A stretch of DNA of 64,000 bases, taken from NCBI RefSeq assembly GCF_003076595.1, contig NZ_CP025785.1:314454-378453 (forward strand), in the 5' to 3' direction. The DNA comes from Candidatus Borreliella tachyglossi. Its GTDB lineage: Bacteria; Spirochaetota; Spirochaetia; Borreliales; Borreliaceae. Under the pieces are notes generated by a model that worked only from the letters and a program-made list of their open reading frames with translations, searched no databases and was not told where the DNA came from. The first letter of the stretch is position 1; each line of letters starts with the position of its first letter. The position numbers and the translations under genes are program-made. This document shows positions 35,281 to 45,467 of the stretch, in pieces.

Positions 35281-35930
35281 GTGCTTGCTTTTCAAAGAAA
35301 TAAAAAGAAAAATATTGTAAAATTGCTATCAAGACCTAAAAACAAATTAATAACATTCTCAATAATTGTAATCTCTTGTGTCAAAACAAAAGACGATAAA
35401 CTATCATTTCAAATATGCATAGAAGGAAAACCGTTATCCCCTTTTAAGCCACACCTAATCGATAAAACTCTTGGAGCAAATATATTGAATATATATTTTT
35501 AGATCTCTTAACATTAAATACAAAAACAGCATAGCTTAAAGCAGGGTTAGTTAAATCTTAGGGTATATGATAATGAATTCGTATGCACATCCTACATCTA
35601 AAATAGGTCTCGTTTGGTGCGATGGTGTTCCTATTACTTCTGAAAGGATTAGTCAGTCACTAATACATGTATCATTTGTACCAGTACAAATCCATATTAT
35701 TGAAAAGCATGGGAAAACCTGGACAAAGCCTGAAAATATAGTTGTTAGTGAGCCATTCAAATTACAGCAAAGAGTACCAAACGATAAAAATAACACTTAT
35801 AAGCATCATAAATGCTATAATAAGAAATAAGTTGAACTAGAAGTATTTGTATATATACAATCCTGGACATTACCCATCAAAAATGATAAATGAACTGGAT
35901 AGATTCCTAATCTCTCAGGTATATATTATC
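35281..35930 (+). pseudogene. Decayed fourth oppA
   Basis: Remnants of an oppA gene in order. A lipoprotein-like N-terminus (FSIIVISC) is followed by LSFQICIEGKPLSPFKPHL, matching SFKISWGGEPKSIDPQL of OppA3. Next comes a stop-riddled stretch matching the YKPGLAQSWDIS region, then LVWCDGVPITSERI, then HIIEKHGKTWTKPENIVVS, and finally a tail matching NDKWTGWTPN with Trp codons mutated to stops. Large internal deletions remove most of the C-terminal lobe. It lies between oppA3 and oppB. No functional product expected. Confidence 0.88.
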
Positions 35931-36056
35931 TGTTTAAAATAAAATCAGCTCAAAAATCTTAAACTTAAATCCTACAATTAATATATAAATTACAGAATAT
36001 AGCATAATATATAGATATATATAACACAGAGAAATTATTAATTTTAACTTGCAAAA

Positions 36057-36105
36057 TAACACATTATATTTAATAATATTCAACATTATTAAATATAATG
36101 TGTTA
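36057..36105 (+). promoter_or_regulatory. Perfect 21-bp hairpin upstream of oppB
   Basis: 36057-36077 (TAACACATTATATTTAATAAT) is the exact reverse complement, apart from length, of 36085-36105, with a 7-nt loop ATTCAAC. No T-run follows. It is the first of two tandem palindromes before oppB. Confidence 0.8.
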
Positions 36106-36110
36106 AAATA

Positions 36111-36147
36111 ATCAATTATATAGGTTTGAAAAACCTATATAATTGAT
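36111..36147 (+). promoter_or_regulatory. Perfect 17-bp hairpin abutting the oppB ribosome-binding site
   Basis: ATCAATTATATAGGTTT at 36111-36127 pairs exactly with 36131-36147, loop GAA. AAGGAG of oppB starts two or three bases after the stem, so in RNA the helix would sit directly against the RBS. May be a stabilising 5' end after processing, an attenuator, or a translation control element. Confidence 0.8.
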
Positions 36148-36160
36148 ATAAGGAGCAATT

Positions 36161-37081
36161 ATGTTAAGGTTTACCGTGCAAAAATTACTAGAAACAATCC
36201 CAACTTTAATCGCAATAACATTTTTATGCTTTTTGATAATGAGACTTGCTCCCGGAAATCCATTTGATTCTGAGAAACCTATTGATCCTCAAGTAAAAGA
36301 AAAACTCATGCAAAAATACCATCTTGATAAACCTTTTTATATTCAAGCTTACTATTACATCACTGGTGTTTTAAGGGGAGACCTTGGGCCATCATTGAAG
36401 AAGAAAGACTTAACTGTCAATCAATACATAACATTAGGATTCCCTAAATCACTGACAATCGGAATAGTAAGCTTAATAATCTCACTAATGCTTGGAACTC
36501 TGTTAGGTACATTAGCGGCAATTAAAAAAAACACTCGTACCGATTATATAATAAGAATAGTAGCAATATTCGGAATTTCTGTACCAACCTTCGTAACTGG
36601 TCCTATTTTGCAATATTTTCTATCTGTAAAGTTAGGATTATTTTATACTTCTGGGTGGATTTCAGAACGCGGTGGTCTTTCAAATTTAGTTATGCCTATA
36701 TTAACAATGAGTTTGCCGTATACAGCCATTTTTACACGAATACTTAGAGGTTCTATGTTGGAAATATTAAAAAGCGACTTTGTAAGGACAGCAAGGGCTA
36801 AAGGCCTAAGTTTTCATGTAATAATCAGAAAGCACGTGTTGGTAGGCGCAATACTTCCTCTAGTGAGCTATATAGGTCCTGCATTTGCTGGCATAATTTC
36901 TGGTAGCATGGTTATCGAACAAATATTTAGAATTGCTGGGATGGGTATGTTTACAGTAGAAGCATCCTTAAACAGGGATTATCCACTATTAATGGGTTCA
37001 ATTTTAGTATACTCAACATTATTACTTATTTCTATTTTAGCATCTGATATTACTTATAAAAGACTTGACCCAAGGACATAG
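36161..37081 (+). CDS. oppB: Oligopeptide ABC transporter permease OppB
   Basis: 306 residues, six membrane helices. N-terminal LLETIPTLIAITFLCFLIMRLAPGNPF is typical of OppB/DppB, and the coupling EAA-like loop reads DFVRTARAKGLSFHVIIRKHVL. Begins the oppBCDF run; AAGGAG precedes the ATG. Pairs with OppC in the inner membrane. Confidence 0.97.
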   Translation: MLRFTVQKLLETIPTLIAITFLCFLIMRLAPGNPFDSEKPIDPQVKEKLMQKYHLDKPFYIQAYYYITGVLRGDLGPSLKKKDLTVNQYITLGFPKSLTIGIVSLIISLMLGTLLGTLAAIKKNTRTDYIIRIVAIFGISVPTFVTGPILQYFLSVKLGLFYTSGWISERGGLSNLVMPILTMSLPYTAIFTRILRGSMLEILKSDFVRTARAKGLSFHVIIRKHVLVGAILPLVSYIGPAFAGIISGSMVIEQIFRIAGMGMFTVEASLNRDYPLLMGSILVYSTLLLISILASDITYKRLDPRT

Positions 37082-37093
37082 GAGAATAATAAA

Positions 37094-38146
37094 ATGAGTG
37101 AATATGAAAAAAAAGACCTCTCATGTGAATTACATACATCTCGCAAAAGAGCTTGGTTAAGGTTTAAGGAAAACAAACTTGCATTTATGAGCATATTTGT
37201 AATTGGTTTTTACGTACTCATTGCAATATTTCAACCAATACTGCCAATACACAAATACTATACGCAAGTAGTAGAACATGCTGATTTACCTCCATCTTTT
37301 AGACATGCTGGAGAGCTTTGGTATGAAAAGGAACTTTATTTTATAAAAAAATTATCAGAAAAAGAAAAACGAGGAATAAATGAAGAAGAACAGGCAAAGC
37401 TAAACGAAATAAAAAGAAAGATAGAAACTGAAGTCCAACAAATTGACGGAAAAGAAGTTCAAATACACAAAAGAGTATACTTACTAGGAACAGACAGTCT
37501 TGGACGAGACTTGCTTGCAAGAATAATACAGGGAAGTCAAATATCAATATCTGTAGGATTTATTGGAGCATTTATAGCAATGATAATAGGTTCCATAGTA
37601 GGTGCAATTGCAGGATTTTTTGGTGGAATCCTAGACAGAGTAATAACCAAAATAATAGAAGTTCTTTATATTTTACCCACTTTACTTGTCATAATCACAT
37701 TAATGACTATTATGGAAAGGAATATTATAGGACTATTTATAGCAATCAGCATTATGTCATGGCTAATAATTGCTAGAGTCGTGAGAGGGCAAGTACAATC
37801 ACTTGCAAAATCTGAATTTATACAAGTAGCTAGAACACTAGGCGCAACGAATAGAAGAATGATACTTAATCATTTAATTCCTAATAGCTTGGGTATGATA
37901 GTAATACTTACAACAATGAATGTACCATCATTTATCATGCTTGAATCATTCTTGTCATTTCTAGGTCTTGGAATATCAGCACCAATGACTAGCTGGGGAG
38001 AATTGGTAAAAAATGGAATTCCTACATTTGTTGAATACCCATGGAAAATTTTTATTCCAGCAACAGTCATGACAACATTCTTATTGTTTATGAACTTTTT
38101 AGGTGACGGATTAAGAGATGCATTTGATCCGAAAGACAACCTTTAG
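37094..38146 (+). CDS. oppC: Oligopeptide ABC transporter permease OppC
   Basis: 350 residues. N-terminal helix, then a periplasmic insert rich in Lys/Glu (about residues 60-125) and HKRVYLLGTDSLGRDLLARIIQGSQISIS, the OppC/DppC signature. Coupling loop: EFIQVARTLGATNRRMILNHLIP. Twelve bp after oppB. The charged insert is longer than in many OppC proteins. Confidence 0.96.
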   Translation: MSEYEKKDLSCELHTSRKRAWLRFKENKLAFMSIFVIGFYVLIAIFQPILPIHKYYTQVVEHADLPPSFRHAGELWYEKELYFIKKLSEKEKRGINEEEQAKLNEIKRKIETEVQQIDGKEVQIHKRVYLLGTDSLGRDLLARIIQGSQISISVGFIGAFIAMIIGSIVGAIAGFFGGILDRVITKIIEVLYILPTLLVIITLMTIMERNIIGLFIAISIMSWLIIARVVRGQVQSLAKSEFIQVARTLGATNRRMILNHLIPNSLGMIVILTTMNVPSFIMLESFLSFLGLGISAPMTSWGELVKNGIPTFVEYPWKIFIPATVMTTFLLFMNFLGDGLRDAFDPKDNL

Positions 38147-38156
38147 GAGCAATCAA

Positions 38157-39029
38157 ATGAAAGAAGACTACATACTGGACATAAGAAATTTATCAGTTGA
38201 GTTTAAATTAAAGCATACGACAATATATCCTGTAAACAATATAAACTTAAAAATTAAAAAAGGCGAAATTAGGGCCATTGTTGGAGAATCTGGTAGTGGA
38301 AAATCTGTAACAAGCATGGCAATATTAAAACTATTACCTGAACTGACAACAATATACAAAAACGGAGAAATACTATTTGAAGATCAAGATTTGCTGAAGC
38401 TTAGCGAAAAAGAGCTTCAAAGTATTAGAGGTAATAAAATAGCAATGATATTCCAGGATCCAATGACTTCTTTAAATCCATATTTAAGAGTATCTACGCA
38501 AATTGAAGAGACAATAATGCTACATCAAAAATTAGATAAAAACACAGCAAAGAAAAAAGCAATAGAAATGCTAAAAACCGTTGGGGTTGTAAACGCAGAA
38601 GAAAGAATAGAGCATTACCCGCATCAATTCTCAGGGGGAATGAGACAAAGGGTTATGATTGCAATGGCTTTAAGTTGTCATCCATCACTATTAATCGCAG
38701 ATGAACCTACTACAGCTCTTGACGTTACAATTCAGGAACAAATATTACTACTTATTAAAAGTTTATCTAAAAAGTTCAATACTTCAACAATACTAATAAC
38801 TCATGACTTGGCTGTAGTTGCTGAAATTTGCGATACAGTATCTGTAATGTACCAAGGCAACTTTGTAGAAGAAGGCACAGTAGAAGCGATATTTAAAAAC
38901 CCTCAACATCCATACACAATTGGTCTTTTAAAATCAATACTTACTCTAGACCAAAATCCAAATGAAAAACTTTATTCAATTAAAGAAAATCCTATTGAAA
39001 TAACTACAAGTAACATTGAGGAGCATTAA
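38157..39029 (+). CDS. oppD: Oligopeptide ABC transporter ATPase OppD
   Basis: 290 residues. Walker A GESGSGKS, Q-loop MIFQDPMTSLNPYLRV, signature FSGGMRQRVMIAMALS, Walker B LLIADEPTTALDVT, H-loop ITHDLAVVAEI. The start at 38157 follows AGGAG; the frame is open back to 38118 inside oppC, which I reject. The usual C-terminal Cys-rich Fe-S motif of some OppD proteins is not evident. Confidence 0.96.
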   Translation: MKEDYILDIRNLSVEFKLKHTTIYPVNNINLKIKKGEIRAIVGESGSGKSVTSMAILKLLPELTTIYKNGEILFEDQDLLKLSEKELQSIRGNKIAMIFQDPMTSLNPYLRVSTQIEETIMLHQKLDKNTAKKKAIEMLKTVGVVNAEERIEHYPHQFSGGMRQRVMIAMALSCHPSLLIADEPTTALDVTIQEQILLLIKSLSKKFNTSTILITHDLAVVAEICDTVSVMYQGNFVEEGTVEAIFKNPQHPYTIGLLKSILTLDQNPNEKLYSIKENPIEITTSNIEEH

Positions 39030-40007
39030 ATGAACAATGGACAAGATATAATTCTTAAAGTAGAAAACTTAGTACAAACATTCACAATTGGAGAAGACTT
39101 CTTATTTTGGAAAAATAAACGCAAGGTAAACGCTGTAAACGATATTAGTTTTGAAGTTGAACGCAATAAAACATTAGGTCTTGTTGGTGAGTCGGGATGT
39201 GGTAAATCAACAACTTTAAGATCCATAATGCAACTCTATACACCAACATCTGGGAGTATATATTTCAATGGTAAAGATATTACTCAACTTTCAAGAAGAG
39301 AACTTCTTAAAACAAAAAAAGACATGCAGATGGTATTTCAAGACCCACATACATCTCTTAATCCAAGAATGACAATAAGAGAAATAATAGCAGAACCATT
39401 AATTATATACAACGAAAATAAAATTCTTCCAAGGACAAAAAAAGAAATAGAAAAGAGAGTAGATGAACTGATGGACATTACTGAACTGGAAAAAAGTATG
39501 CTATCTAGGTATCCACACGAATTTTCAGGCGGTCAAAGACAGAGAATAGGAATAGCCAGAGCACTTGCTCTTAATCCTAAACTTTTACTTCTAGATGAAG
39601 CTGTATCTGCGTTAGATGTATCCATTCGAGCTCAAATTCTAAATCTACTTAAGGATTTACAAAAAGAATTAAATTTGTCTTATCTTTTTATCTCACACGA
39701 CTTAGCAGTAGTAAAATACATGAGCGATAAAATTGCTGTAATGTATCTGGGAGTCATCTTAGAGATTGCGCCTAGAGAAATTTTATTTTCAAATCCTATA
39801 CATCCATACACCAAAACATTAATAGCATCTATTCCCGAAATTGATCCTGAAAAAAGAAAAAACAAAACTATCAAACTTGATGAACCTTCTTTGGCAAACA
39901 TGCGAAACACAACCTTAACAAAAAATGCACCACTTGAGGAATTGGAAAAGGATCATTTTGTGTCTAAGTATCTTTTTGATGAAATGCATAGCCTACTTAA
40001 TACTTAG
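39030..40007 (+). CDS. oppF: Oligopeptide ABC transporter ATPase OppF
   Basis: 325 residues. Walker A GESGCGKST, MVFQDPHTSLNPRMTIREI, signature FSGGQRQRIGIARAL, Walker B LLLDEAVSALDVS, ISHDLAVV. ATG follows the oppD stop directly, with GAGGAGC as RBS. Last gene of the opp operon. Confidence 0.96.
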   Translation: MNNGQDIILKVENLVQTFTIGEDFLFWKNKRKVNAVNDISFEVERNKTLGLVGESGCGKSTTLRSIMQLYTPTSGSIYFNGKDITQLSRRELLKTKKDMQMVFQDPHTSLNPRMTIREIIAEPLIIYNENKILPRTKKEIEKRVDELMDITELEKSMLSRYPHEFSGGQRQRIGIARALALNPKLLLLDEAVSALDVSIRAQILNLLKDLQKELNLSYLFISHDLAVVKYMSDKIAVMYLGVILEIAPREILFSNPIHPYTKTLIASIPEIDPEKRKNKTIKLDEPSLANMRNTTLTKNAPLEELEKDHFVSKYLFDEMHSLLNT

Positions 40008-40027
40008 TTTTTGCTATTAAACATCAA

Positions 40028-40064
40028 TTCTTATTTTGCTAATTATTTATTATCAAAATAAGAA
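40028..40064. terminator. Inverted repeat between convergent oppF and P26
   Basis: An 11-bp perfect stem, TTCTTATTTTG at 40028-40038 with CAAAATAAGAA at 40054-40064, and a 15-nt loop. It overlaps the last codons of the minus-strand gene. Possibly a weak bidirectional terminator. Confidence 0.5.
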
Positions 40065-40804
40065 ACTTCGAAATCTATTTTGTTGTCGATACCTTGAACA
40101 AAATAAAGATTAATTCTATTAATATTATTCTTATCTATAACTTTATTTCCAGAATCAACAAAATAATAATAAATCCTACCTCTAGGAAGATCCTTAAGCT
40201 TAATAGTATACACTCCTTTATTATGTTCCTGCTCAATTAATCTATTTAAAAATGGATTAAAATTATTGAAGTTACCCGCTATTGTAACAATCTGACCAGG
40301 GCGCCCTATGTAAAAAATTTCAACTTCTCTACTGTCATAAGAACCAATTGGATTTCGTAAAGAAACATAACTAGATTTTATTCCTAAAATATCAATTATA
40401 GAAAATGGTATTAAATCTTTATCATAAACTACATTCTTATTATATTCATCATTTGTCCAAACACCATCTATAACAAGTCTATACTTGATTTTATCAAGTC
40501 CATGCGGAAGACTTACCTTTACAAAAAAAAGTCCATACTGATTCTTTTGAAATAAGTACTTTTTTGAATAGCCGTCAAAATCAAAAGCAGCGAAAATCTT
40601 AAGAATTCCCTTATCAGGCGGATAAAACATAATGACTCTCTTAGAGTCAACAACTGGAGTCAAATTATCCTGTCTTGTTGAAACCTCTAAAAATTCACTT
40701 AAAGATAAATCAAAATTTTTAACTACATAACTTTCTGAATAAACATTACTAATGCTTACAAAAGACAGTACGAAATAAAACAAATACCACAAAACTTTTT
40801 GCAT
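40043..40804 (-). CDS. Exported P26-like protein with glycogen-binding-type (CBM48/AMPK-like) domain
   Basis: 253 residues; cleavable signal peptide ending near VYSES. The C-terminal 90 residues (IVTIAGNFNNFNPF, then KGVYTIKLKDLPRGRIYYYFVDSG) match the early-set carbohydrate-binding domain of AMPK beta and CBM48. A weaker related beta domain (DKGILKIFAAFDFDGY, YRLVIDGVW) precedes it. Called P26 (BB0336) in B. burgdorferi. No catalytic domain, so binding only. Ligand unknown. Confidence 0.85.
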   Translation of the reverse strand: MQKVLWYLFYFVLSFVSISNVYSESYVVKNFDLSLSEFLEVSTRQDNLTPVVDSKRVIMFYPPDKGILKIFAAFDFDGYSKKYLFQKNQYGLFFVKVSLPHGLDKIKYRLVIDGVWTNDEYNKNVVYDKDLIPFSIIDILGIKSSYVSLRNPIGSYDSREVEIFYIGRPGQIVTIAGNFNNFNPFLNRLIEQEHNKGVYTIKLKDLPRGRIYYYFVDSGNKVIDKNNINRINLYFVQGIDNKIDFEVSYFDNK

Positions 40805-40897
40805 AATTTAGCTGAAAAATCCAGTAAACAATTCTTTTATCAAGATACTACACATTTATTTTATTTATTATTATACTGAAAATATATATTAAAGTAA

Positions 40898-42229
<1,332 letters not shown>

Positions 42230-42232
42230 CTT

Positions 42233-42254
42233 AAGCCCTCGAAGGAGGGCTTTT
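42233..42254. terminator. Terminator between convergent eno and rpsI
   Basis: AAGCCCTC (42233-42240), loop GAAG, GAGGGCTT (42245-42252), then TTTT on the plus strand. The minus strand also has A/T tracts, so it can serve both genes. One of the few GC-rich stems in the window. Confidence 0.9.
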
Positions 42255-42275
42255 CCATAAAATAGGTATAAATAC

Positions 42276-42686
42276 TTATCTTTTTGAAAATTGGAAGCTC
42301 TTTCTAGCTTTCTTCCTACCAAACTTTTTACGCTCAACCTTTCTTGAATCTCGTGTCAAAAATCCATTAGATTTTAAAACCACCCTATGTCCTTCATCAA
42401 GATCATAAAGAGCTCTTGCAATGCCATGCCTAATAGCACCAGCCTGACCTGAAATGCCACCCCCATAAATGTTAATATAAAGATTATATTTTCCAAGAGT
42501 ATTTGTTAAAACCAATGGAGACAAAGCAATTGTCCTTAAATTTTCAAGTTGAATATAAGACCCAAAATCTCTACTATTAATCTTAATCTCACCCTTACCG
42601 TCTCTAATATAAACCCTAGCAACAGAAGACTTTCTCCTTCCTGTACCCATTGCTAAATTAATACCCTTAACATTTGACTTTGTCAT
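42276..42686 (-). CDS. rpsI: 30S ribosomal protein S9
   Basis: 136 residues. [33 protein letters not shown], and the basic C-terminal tail ending KSFQFSKR that reaches the P-site tRNA. Overlaps rplM by 4 bp, the universal L13-S9 pair. Confidence 0.97.
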   Translation of the reverse strand: MTKSNVKGINLAMGTGRRKSSVARVYIRDGKGEIKINSRDFGSYIQLENLRTIALSPLVLTNTLGKYNLYINIYGGGISGQAGAIRHGIARALYDLDEGHRVVLKSNGFLTRDSRKVERKKFGRKKARKSFQFSKR

Positions 42687-43147
42687 CTTTCCTCTCTATA
42701 ATGTGATTCTAATTTACAAGGAGTTTGAGCTTTAAGAGTGTGCTCAGAACCAGCAAAAACTCTAAGATTTCTAAAAAGCTCACGTCCCAAAGGCCCCTTT
42801 GGCAACATACCCTTAACAGCTATTTCAAGGGGTGCAGTCGGCTTCCTCTCAGATAATGTTCTAAAAGTGTCAGAATAAAGACCCCCAGGATATCTCGAAT
42901 GCCTATAATAAATTTTCTGAGAATATTTCTTACCTGTAAGTCTAATCTTTGAAGCATTAATAATTATAACATTATCACCCAAATCTTGGTGTGGTGTATA
43001 ATAAGGTTTATGTTTACCTCTCAAAATTCTAACAGCTTCTGTAGCAATTCTACCAAGGACCTTATCAGCCGCATCAATTACATACCATTTTTTCTCTATA
43101 TACTTTGGCTTAATCCATATTGTCTTATTATTCGTTACCCTATTCAT
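42683..43147 (-). CDS. rplM: 50S ribosomal protein L13
   Basis: 154 residues from the ATG at 43147. [51 protein letters not shown] and [19 protein letters not shown] are family hallmarks. A GTG at 43168 would add seven residues (GAIYII), but these are not part of the family N-terminus; neither start has a strong Shine-Dalgarno. Confidence 0.96.
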   Translation of the reverse strand: MNRVTNNKTIWIKPKYIEKKWYVIDAADKVLGRIATEAVRILRGKHKPYYTPHQDLGDNVIIINASKIRLTGKKYSQKIYYRHSRYPGGLYSDTFRTLSERKPTAPLEIAVKGMLPKGPLGRELFRNLRVFAGSEHTLKAQTPCKLESHYREER

Positions 43148-43228
43148 AATAATATATATAGCCCCCACTTAGATATTCTACAAAATCATACTTTCTTATT
43201 GTATTATTTGTAAGCTACCCTGTCAATA

Positions 43229-44014
43229 CTAACAACTAAATTTATCCTGTAGCCTAAAAGAAACTTTTCGAAACCCATCTAAGTCTCCTTTAGAAAATTT
43301 TAAAGGAACAAGTGAAGGATTTCCAAAATTAGGATTAATTAAATATCTATTCTTTAAATACTCATTATAAATCTCAGTATGATGCTCAGATTTATAGAGC
43401 GGTAACATATATCTATCAATTACTCTAAACATAGGTGTAGCAAAAATATCAAAATTAATTTTTACGCTCTTTTCGTAAGCCAAAACTTTAGCAAGCATAT
43501 GTCTAGCAACTGCTAAAGTTAAGGCATCGAAACTATCTCTAAATTCTATTTTTTTAGATAAATTATCTACTATAACAATACTAATAGACATACATCCAGG
43601 CATTGGAATATTTACAAGCATAGGATACCTAAAGTTACTAAATCCAACCTTAAATTCATATATCCCCTGCTTTTCTTCCCAAGGATTGCTAAAATACTGC
43701 TGACCTGTTAGAGACAATAAAAATTCTCTAGCATCTCTTTCAAACTTAAAAATATACACAGATCCTGCTTCTTTAAAAAACGCAAAAAGAACATTTTCAA
43801 ATTGTTTTCTAAACACAGAAGGATAAGAAGCTGTAAGACCTCTTGAAAAAGTCTGCTTAAGAATAAGATTTAAACCTTGAATTCTATATCCTAAAAAGCT
43901 ATTTCCTCCATTTAAGTATAAATCCAAATATCTATTACCATTAATATCATAAAGATAAAAAAATCTTGCCCTTTTAATTATTGGAAAGCAACTCGCCAAA
44001 GATTCACTACACAT
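43229..44014 (-). CDS. Aminotransferase class III-like protein lacking the PLP lysine region
   Basis: 261 residues. The N-terminus (FYLYDINGNRYLDLYLNGGNSFLGYRI) closely follows the opening of class III aminotransferases such as glutamate-1-semialdehyde aminotransferase. The protein is about 60% of family length and I find no lysine motif for PLP. It overlaps the gatB stop by 8 bp, so it is tied to gatCAB. Probably non-catalytic; function unknown. Alternative: coincidental similarity. Confidence 0.72.
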   Translation of the reverse strand: MCSESLASCFPIIKRARFFYLYDINGNRYLDLYLNGGNSFLGYRIQGLNLILKQTFSRGLTASYPSVFRKQFENVLFAFFKEAGSVYIFKFERDAREFLLSLTGQQYFSNPWEEKQGIYEFKVGFSNFRYPMLVNIPMPGCMSISIVIVDNLSKKIEFRDSFDALTLAVARHMLAKVLAYEKSVKINFDIFATPMFRVIDRYMLPLYKSEHHTEIYNEYLKNRYLINPNFGNPSLVPLKFSKGDLDGFRKVSFRLQDKFSC

Positions 44015-45467
44015 CCCTTAATTTGCCCATTAAAATCTCATTTGTAAGAACAGGATTAACCTTGCCAGAAGTTTTCTGCATAACTTGCCCCATCATAAAC
44101 TTAAGTGCATGACTTTTACCCTTTCTGTAAAGTTCAACTGATTTAGGATTTTCATTTAAAACTTCAAGCACAACTGATTCAATCAAAGATTTATCACTTA
44201 TCTGTTCTAAACTTTTCTCACTAACTACGACAGCAGAGGAAACATTTCTCTCAAGCATTTCTAAAAATACTTCTTTTGCAATCTTACCACTAATCTTGCC
44301 ACTAACAATCAATTCAACAAGTTCTCTAACATATGATGGCGGTAAATCAAACTCAAGTATACTTATTGCCCTCTCATTAAGTACACCTAACACTTCAGAT
44401 AATATCCAATTCGCTACCCTCTTAGGCTCACTTGCCCCTACTGCTGCATCTTCAAAATATTTAACCAAGTGCTTATCAGTAGCTAAAGTAACAATATCAA
44501 AATCACTAAGAGCATATTGCTCTTTCAATCTAATTCTTGTGTCAAAAGGTAACTCTACCAGTTTATCACTAGTTCTTATGTTTTCAATATATACATCATC
44601 CAGCTTCACTAAAGGTAAATCGGGGTCCTTAATATATCGATAATCTGCGACTGTTTCCTTGCTTCTTTGAAGCACTGTAATACCCCGCTTATCATCAAAA
44701 CCTCTTGTATGTTTGCCTACACTTTCGAAAGTTTGCCTATAAAGCAACCATTCTTCTCTTTGTCTCGCCTCTTCATATTCAATTGCCAATTTTACGGATT
44801 TGAAAGAATTTAAATTCTTTATCTCAGCAATTGGAGTCTTATATTCAATACCATTCTCATTAATAAGTAAATTAATGTTAACATCGCAACGAAATGATCC
44901 ATTTTCCATGCTACAATCAGATAACTCAAGATATCTAAAAATTTCCCTTAAAGAACTTAAGTAAGCCACAGCTTCATCACCACTATTAATGTCTGGACCT
45001 GAGACAATTTCTAGTAATGGTGCGCCTGAACGATTGAAATCAATATAACTTCGATTGTCATTCTCAAGTAAATGTAAACTCTTCCCAGAATCTTCTTCCA
45101 TGTGTATTCTAACAATATTAATTTTTTTCAAACCCAAAGAAGCCTCAATAAAGATAAATCCATTCTCACAAATGGGTTCATCATTTTGAGATATCTGATA
45201 ACCCTTGGGCAAATCAGGATAAGAATAATGCTTTCTATCAAACTTAACAATATTTCTTATTCGAGAATTTGTAGCATGTCCAGCTAAAATTGCACTATTA
45301 ATCAGTTCTTTATTCACGCTAGGTAATGCTCCAGGAAGTCCAAGGCATGTTGGGCAAGTGCGAGAATTTGGAATCCCACCAAAATCATTCCTGCACGCAC
45401 AAAAAGCCTTTGTCTGCAATCCTAATTGCACATGGACTTCTAAGCCAATGAGTAATCTATATTCCAT
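44007..45467 (-). CDS. gatB: Asp/Glu-tRNA amidotransferase subunit B
   Basis: 486 residues. Kinase-like domain motifs: IGLEVHVQLGLQTKAFC, KHYSYPDLPKGYQISQ, EEDSGKSLH, FNRSGAPLLEIVSGPDI. The C-terminal GatB/YqeY helical tail binds tRNA. Works with GatA and GatC to convert Glu-tRNA(Gln) to Gln-tRNA(Gln). Its start overlaps gatA by 11 bp. Confidence 0.97.
   Translation of the reverse strand: MEYRLLIGLEVHVQLGLQTKAFCACRNDFGGIPNSRTCPTCLGLPGALPSVNKELINSAILAGHATNSRIRNIVKFDRKHYSYPDLPKGYQISQNDEPICENGFIFIEASLGLKKINIVRIHMEEDSGKSLHLLENDNRSYIDFNRSGAPLLEIVSGPDINSGDEAVAYLSSLREIFRYLELSDCSMENGSFRCDVNINLLINENGIEYKTPIAEIKNLNSFKSVKLAIEYEEARQREEWLLYRQTFESVGKHTRGFDDKRGITVLQRSKETVADYRYIKDPDLPLVKLDDVYIENIRTSDKLVELPFDTRIRLKEQYALSDFDIVTLATDKHLVKYFEDAAVGASEPKRVANWILSEVLGVLNERAISILEFDLPPSYVRELVELIVSGKISGKIAKEVFLEMLERNVSSAVVVSEKSLEQISDKSLIESVVLEVLNENPKSVELYRKGKSHALKFMMGQVMQKTSGKVNPVLTNEILMGKLRDV

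Noticed and set aside
35281-35830. Two small plus-strand ORFs as real genes
   Set aside because: Both are fragments of a decayed oppA in collinear order, with stops between them.
36057-36147. Tandem palindromes as terminators
   Set aside because: Neither stem is followed by a T-run and both are A/T-rich.
36057-36147. CRISPR or insertion element remnant
   Set aside because: The two palindromes differ in sequence, no spacer pattern, no transposase or target duplication.
44296-44643. 115-codon ORF opposite gatB
   Set aside because: Antisense shadow; Ser/Leu-rich composition typical of reverse frames.
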